6,491 nt of DNA from Deltaproteobacteria bacterium (GTDB taxonomy: Bacteria; Desulfobacterota; Dissulfuribacteria; Dissulfuribacterales; QOAL01), in the NCBI GenBank assembly GCA_027068235.1, contig JAMOUE010000348.1, forward strand, positions 1 to 6,491, given 5' to 3'. Position numbers and translations under genes: made by a program. Positions 4,701-6,491 of the stretch are shown piece after piece (the stretch's first letter is position 1; each line of letters opens with the position of its first letter). Below the pieces are notes generated by a model. It had not been told where the DNA came from. It searched no databases and worked only from the letters and a program-made list of their open reading frames with translations.

Positions 4701-6491
4701 ATGACAACTTGTTGTCTCAATATCAATTATTATAAACACCTTGGCATTTGGATTGGAATTCTCACCCTAAACACCATCCTTTTCTGGACATTATTATCCG
4801 CATCGAATGGCTATGCTGCCACGATAAACGTATCCGAAGCCGAACAGATATTCCTTGGCCCCTATATAGGGTACATAGAAGATCCAAGTGGTAAATTAGA
4901 TATAGTGCAAGTGGCGAACATGCCAGCAACAAAGTTTAAGACGTGTAGCAGGACATCTCCAGGCTTTGGTTTTACATCATCGGTATTCTGGTTCAAATTC
5001 TCCCTTTATAATCCAGAAAAGAAACAGGTTACCAGATTTCTAGAGGTTGAATATCCACTGCTTGATCATCTAGACCTATATGTTGCCGATAAAAATGGCC
5101 AGTTTCAAGTTTACAGAGAGGGAGACAGGCAACCCTTTTTCAATCGTCCTATCAAGTATAGAAATTTTGTCTTCATCCTGACCATCCCTGCAAATTCAAC
5201 AATTGATTACTATTTGCGTGTACAGACCTCTAGTTCCCTCAACCTTCCTGCGCGTCTATACACCCAAGCCAGCTTTATGGACAAGATAGAAAACGAAGAG
5301 ACAGCCCTTGGAATCTATTTTGGTATTCTCTTCGCAATGCTTGCTTACAACCTGATACTCTTCTTTACCATCCGTGAAGCTGTATATCTGTATTACGTGC
5401 TCTTTGTTATCTTCTACTTTCTATTTCAACTAGATCTCACAGGGGTAGCATTCAAATATTTATGGCCTAACAATGTTTATTGGGCCAATGAAAGCCTCCC
5501 CTTTTTCATATTTGTGGCATATATATTCGGTACACTTTTTACCAGACAGATCCTAAACACCAAACTACATGCGCCTTTTATTGACCAAATCCTTATCACA
5601 TTTATGGCGCTTTCACTGATTTGTGCCGGATTGTGTCTATTATTTCCCTATGAGATAAGCATCAAAGTGGCTACTTTGGTAACCACCACAGTAATTGTAC
5701 ACATATTTACGGGGTTTCTTTGCCTTTTCAAGGGATATCGGCCTGCCAGATATTATGCCCTTGCCTGGTCTATTTCCATGGCTGGAGCGGCTATTTACGC
5801 ATTCAAGTCATTTGGTCTGCTCCCAAACAACTTTATAACGGTATGGGGTATACAGATAGGTTCTGCCTGGGAAGTGATATTGCTCTCTATGGCACTAAGC
5901 GACAGGCTTAGTCTACTCCAAAAGGAAAAAGATAGGATTCAAGCTGAGTATACTAGGAAATTGGAAGAGGCAAATCTCAGACTGGAAGAGTTTGCCAAAA
6001 CACTGGAAGAGAAGGTTCGCCAAAGGACAAAAGAGCTGGAAAGGTCAAATGCCTTACTTAAAAGGCAAGCTGAAGAGATGCGCCTGGCAGAAGAACGGGC
6101 AGAACGTGCCAGCAAGGCCAAGTCTGATTTCTTGGCAAACATGAGCCACGAAATAAGAACCCCACTCAATGCAATCACAGGTATTACTGCCCTATCCTTA
6201 GAGATGGAGCTACCGGCCAAGTTGCGAGAATATCTAAACATCATCAAGGTATCTGCCAACTCTTTGCTCAACCTTGTCAATGATATCCTAGACTTTTCTA
6301 AGATAGAAGCTGGCAAGATGGAGCTGGAACAAACGGAGTTTCCACTATTAGAGGTAATAGAAAACATTGCTGATATGTTTACAGAGATTGTGTCTGAAAA
6401 AGCTGTAGAATTCATTATAGACATAGACAGCAATGTGCCAGATCAACTGGTTGGAGACCCTGTACGTTTAGGTCAATTACTTACCAATCTC
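4701..6491 (+). CDS. 7TMR-DISM sensor histidine kinase, 3' end beyond the window
   Basis: The frame is open from the ATG at 4701 to the last base, giving 597 residues without a stop. A signal-like segment (about 15-39, possible cleavage after GYA) precedes a periplasmic domain at about 45-190 resembling 7TMR-DISMED2, with VFWFKFSLYNP and LEVEYPLLDHLDLYV. Seven hydrophobic segments follow at about 203-222, 228-245, 267-282, 295-315, 322-343, 350-367 and 380-400, as in 7TMR-DISM_7TM. A charged coiled coil (405-475) leads to the HisKA domain, whose H box SDFLANMSHEIRTPLN places the phospho-acceptor at H483; DILDFSKIEAGKMELE (528-543) is the usual second helix. The ATPase domain has just begun: GDPVRLGQLLTNL (585-597) is the start of the N box. 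Members of this type often carry receiver domains afterwards, which cannot be seen here. DISMED2 domains are proposed to bind carbohydrate-like ligands. The start lies 3 bases after the SDR stop with no good Shine-Dalgarno, which suggests translational coupling. Confidence 0.92.
   Translation, partial: MTTCCLNINYYKHLGIWIGILTLNTILFWTLLSASNGYAATINVSEAEQIFLGPYIGYIEDPSGKLDIVQVANMPATKFKTCSRTSPGFGFTSSVFWFKFSLYNPEKKQVTRFLEVEYPLLDHLDLYVADKNGQFQVYREGDRQPFFNRPIKYRNFVFILTIPANSTIDYYLRVQTSSSLNLPARLYTQASFMDKIENEETALGIYFGILFAMLAYNLILFFTIREAVYLYYVLFVIFYFLFQLDLTGVAFKYLWPNNVYWANESLPFFIFVAYIFGTLFTRQILNTKLHAPFIDQILITFMALSLICAGLCLLFPYEISIKVATLVTTTVIVHIFTGFLCLFKGYRPARYYALAWSISMAGAAIYAFKSFGLLPNNFITVWGIQIGSAWEVILLSMALSDRLSLLQKEKDRIQAEYTRKLEEANLRLEEFAKTLEEKVRQRTKELERSNALLKRQAEEMRLAEERAERASKAKSDFLANMSHEIRTPLNAITGITALSLEMELPAKLREYLNIIKVSANSLLNLVNDILDFSKIEAGKMELEQTEFPLLEVIENIADMFTEIVSEKAVEFIIDIDSNVPDQLVGDPVRLGQLLTNL

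Noticed and set aside
5939..6433. Minus-strand ORF of 164 codons, Ser/Leu/Ala-rich
   Set aside because: It is the antisense of the kinase coiled coil and HisKA domain, whose conserved motifs are unambiguous on the + strand.

Overview
The window looks like ordinary chromosomal DNA of a Gram-negative bacterium of moderate to low GC content. The protein set suggests an anaerobic or environmental lineage such as Desulfobacterota: an exported-type YfdX protein, a secreted DUF1566/Lcl_C protein with a dockerin tail, a YkgJ-type cysteine-cluster protein and a 7TMR-DISM histidine kinase. That placement is an inference from gene content and is weak. I see no rRNA, tRNA, CRISPR array, insertion sequence or phage gene.

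Layout. (1) Positions 2-733 hold the C-terminal part of a YfdX-family protein on the + strand, closed by a clear intrinsic terminator (772-807). (2) About 550 bases without a convincing gene follow. The left part is AT-rich; the right part (about 1180-1345) contains several nested complementary segments that could form a structured mRNA leader. (3) Positions 1363-2796 encode a membrane-targeted or exported protein with two Lcl_C/DUF1566 domains and a C-terminal dockerin pair. (4) A 17-bp GAAA-capped hairpin (2850-2887) lies between this gene and the convergent minus-strand YkgJ-family gene (2889-3695). (5) A 129-base divergent intergenic region carries two good sigma70-like promoters whose -10 boxes overlap. 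(6) On the + strand, an SDR-family oxidoreductase homologue (3825-4697) is followed after 3 bases by a 7TMR-DISM sensor histidine kinase (4701 to the window end, cut inside the ATPase domain).

How the genes relate. The SDR and kinase genes are almost certainly one transcription unit, and the kinase probably depends on translational coupling because no good Shine-Dalgarno sits before its start. The SDR homologue lacks the catalytic Lys of the YxxxK motif (it reads YSLSN), so it may be a binding or sensory protein rather than a dehydrogenase. Its pairing with a membrane sensor kinase makes that idea worth testing. The YkgJ-family gene is divergent from this pair and probably competes with it for RNA polymerase at the shared promoter region. 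The YfdX and Lcl_C/dockerin genes appear to be independent units. The best candidates for something new are the YxxxN SDR plus kinase pair, the dockerin-tagged Lcl_C protein, and the structured leader upstream of the latter; nothing here is a recognisable defence or mobile system.
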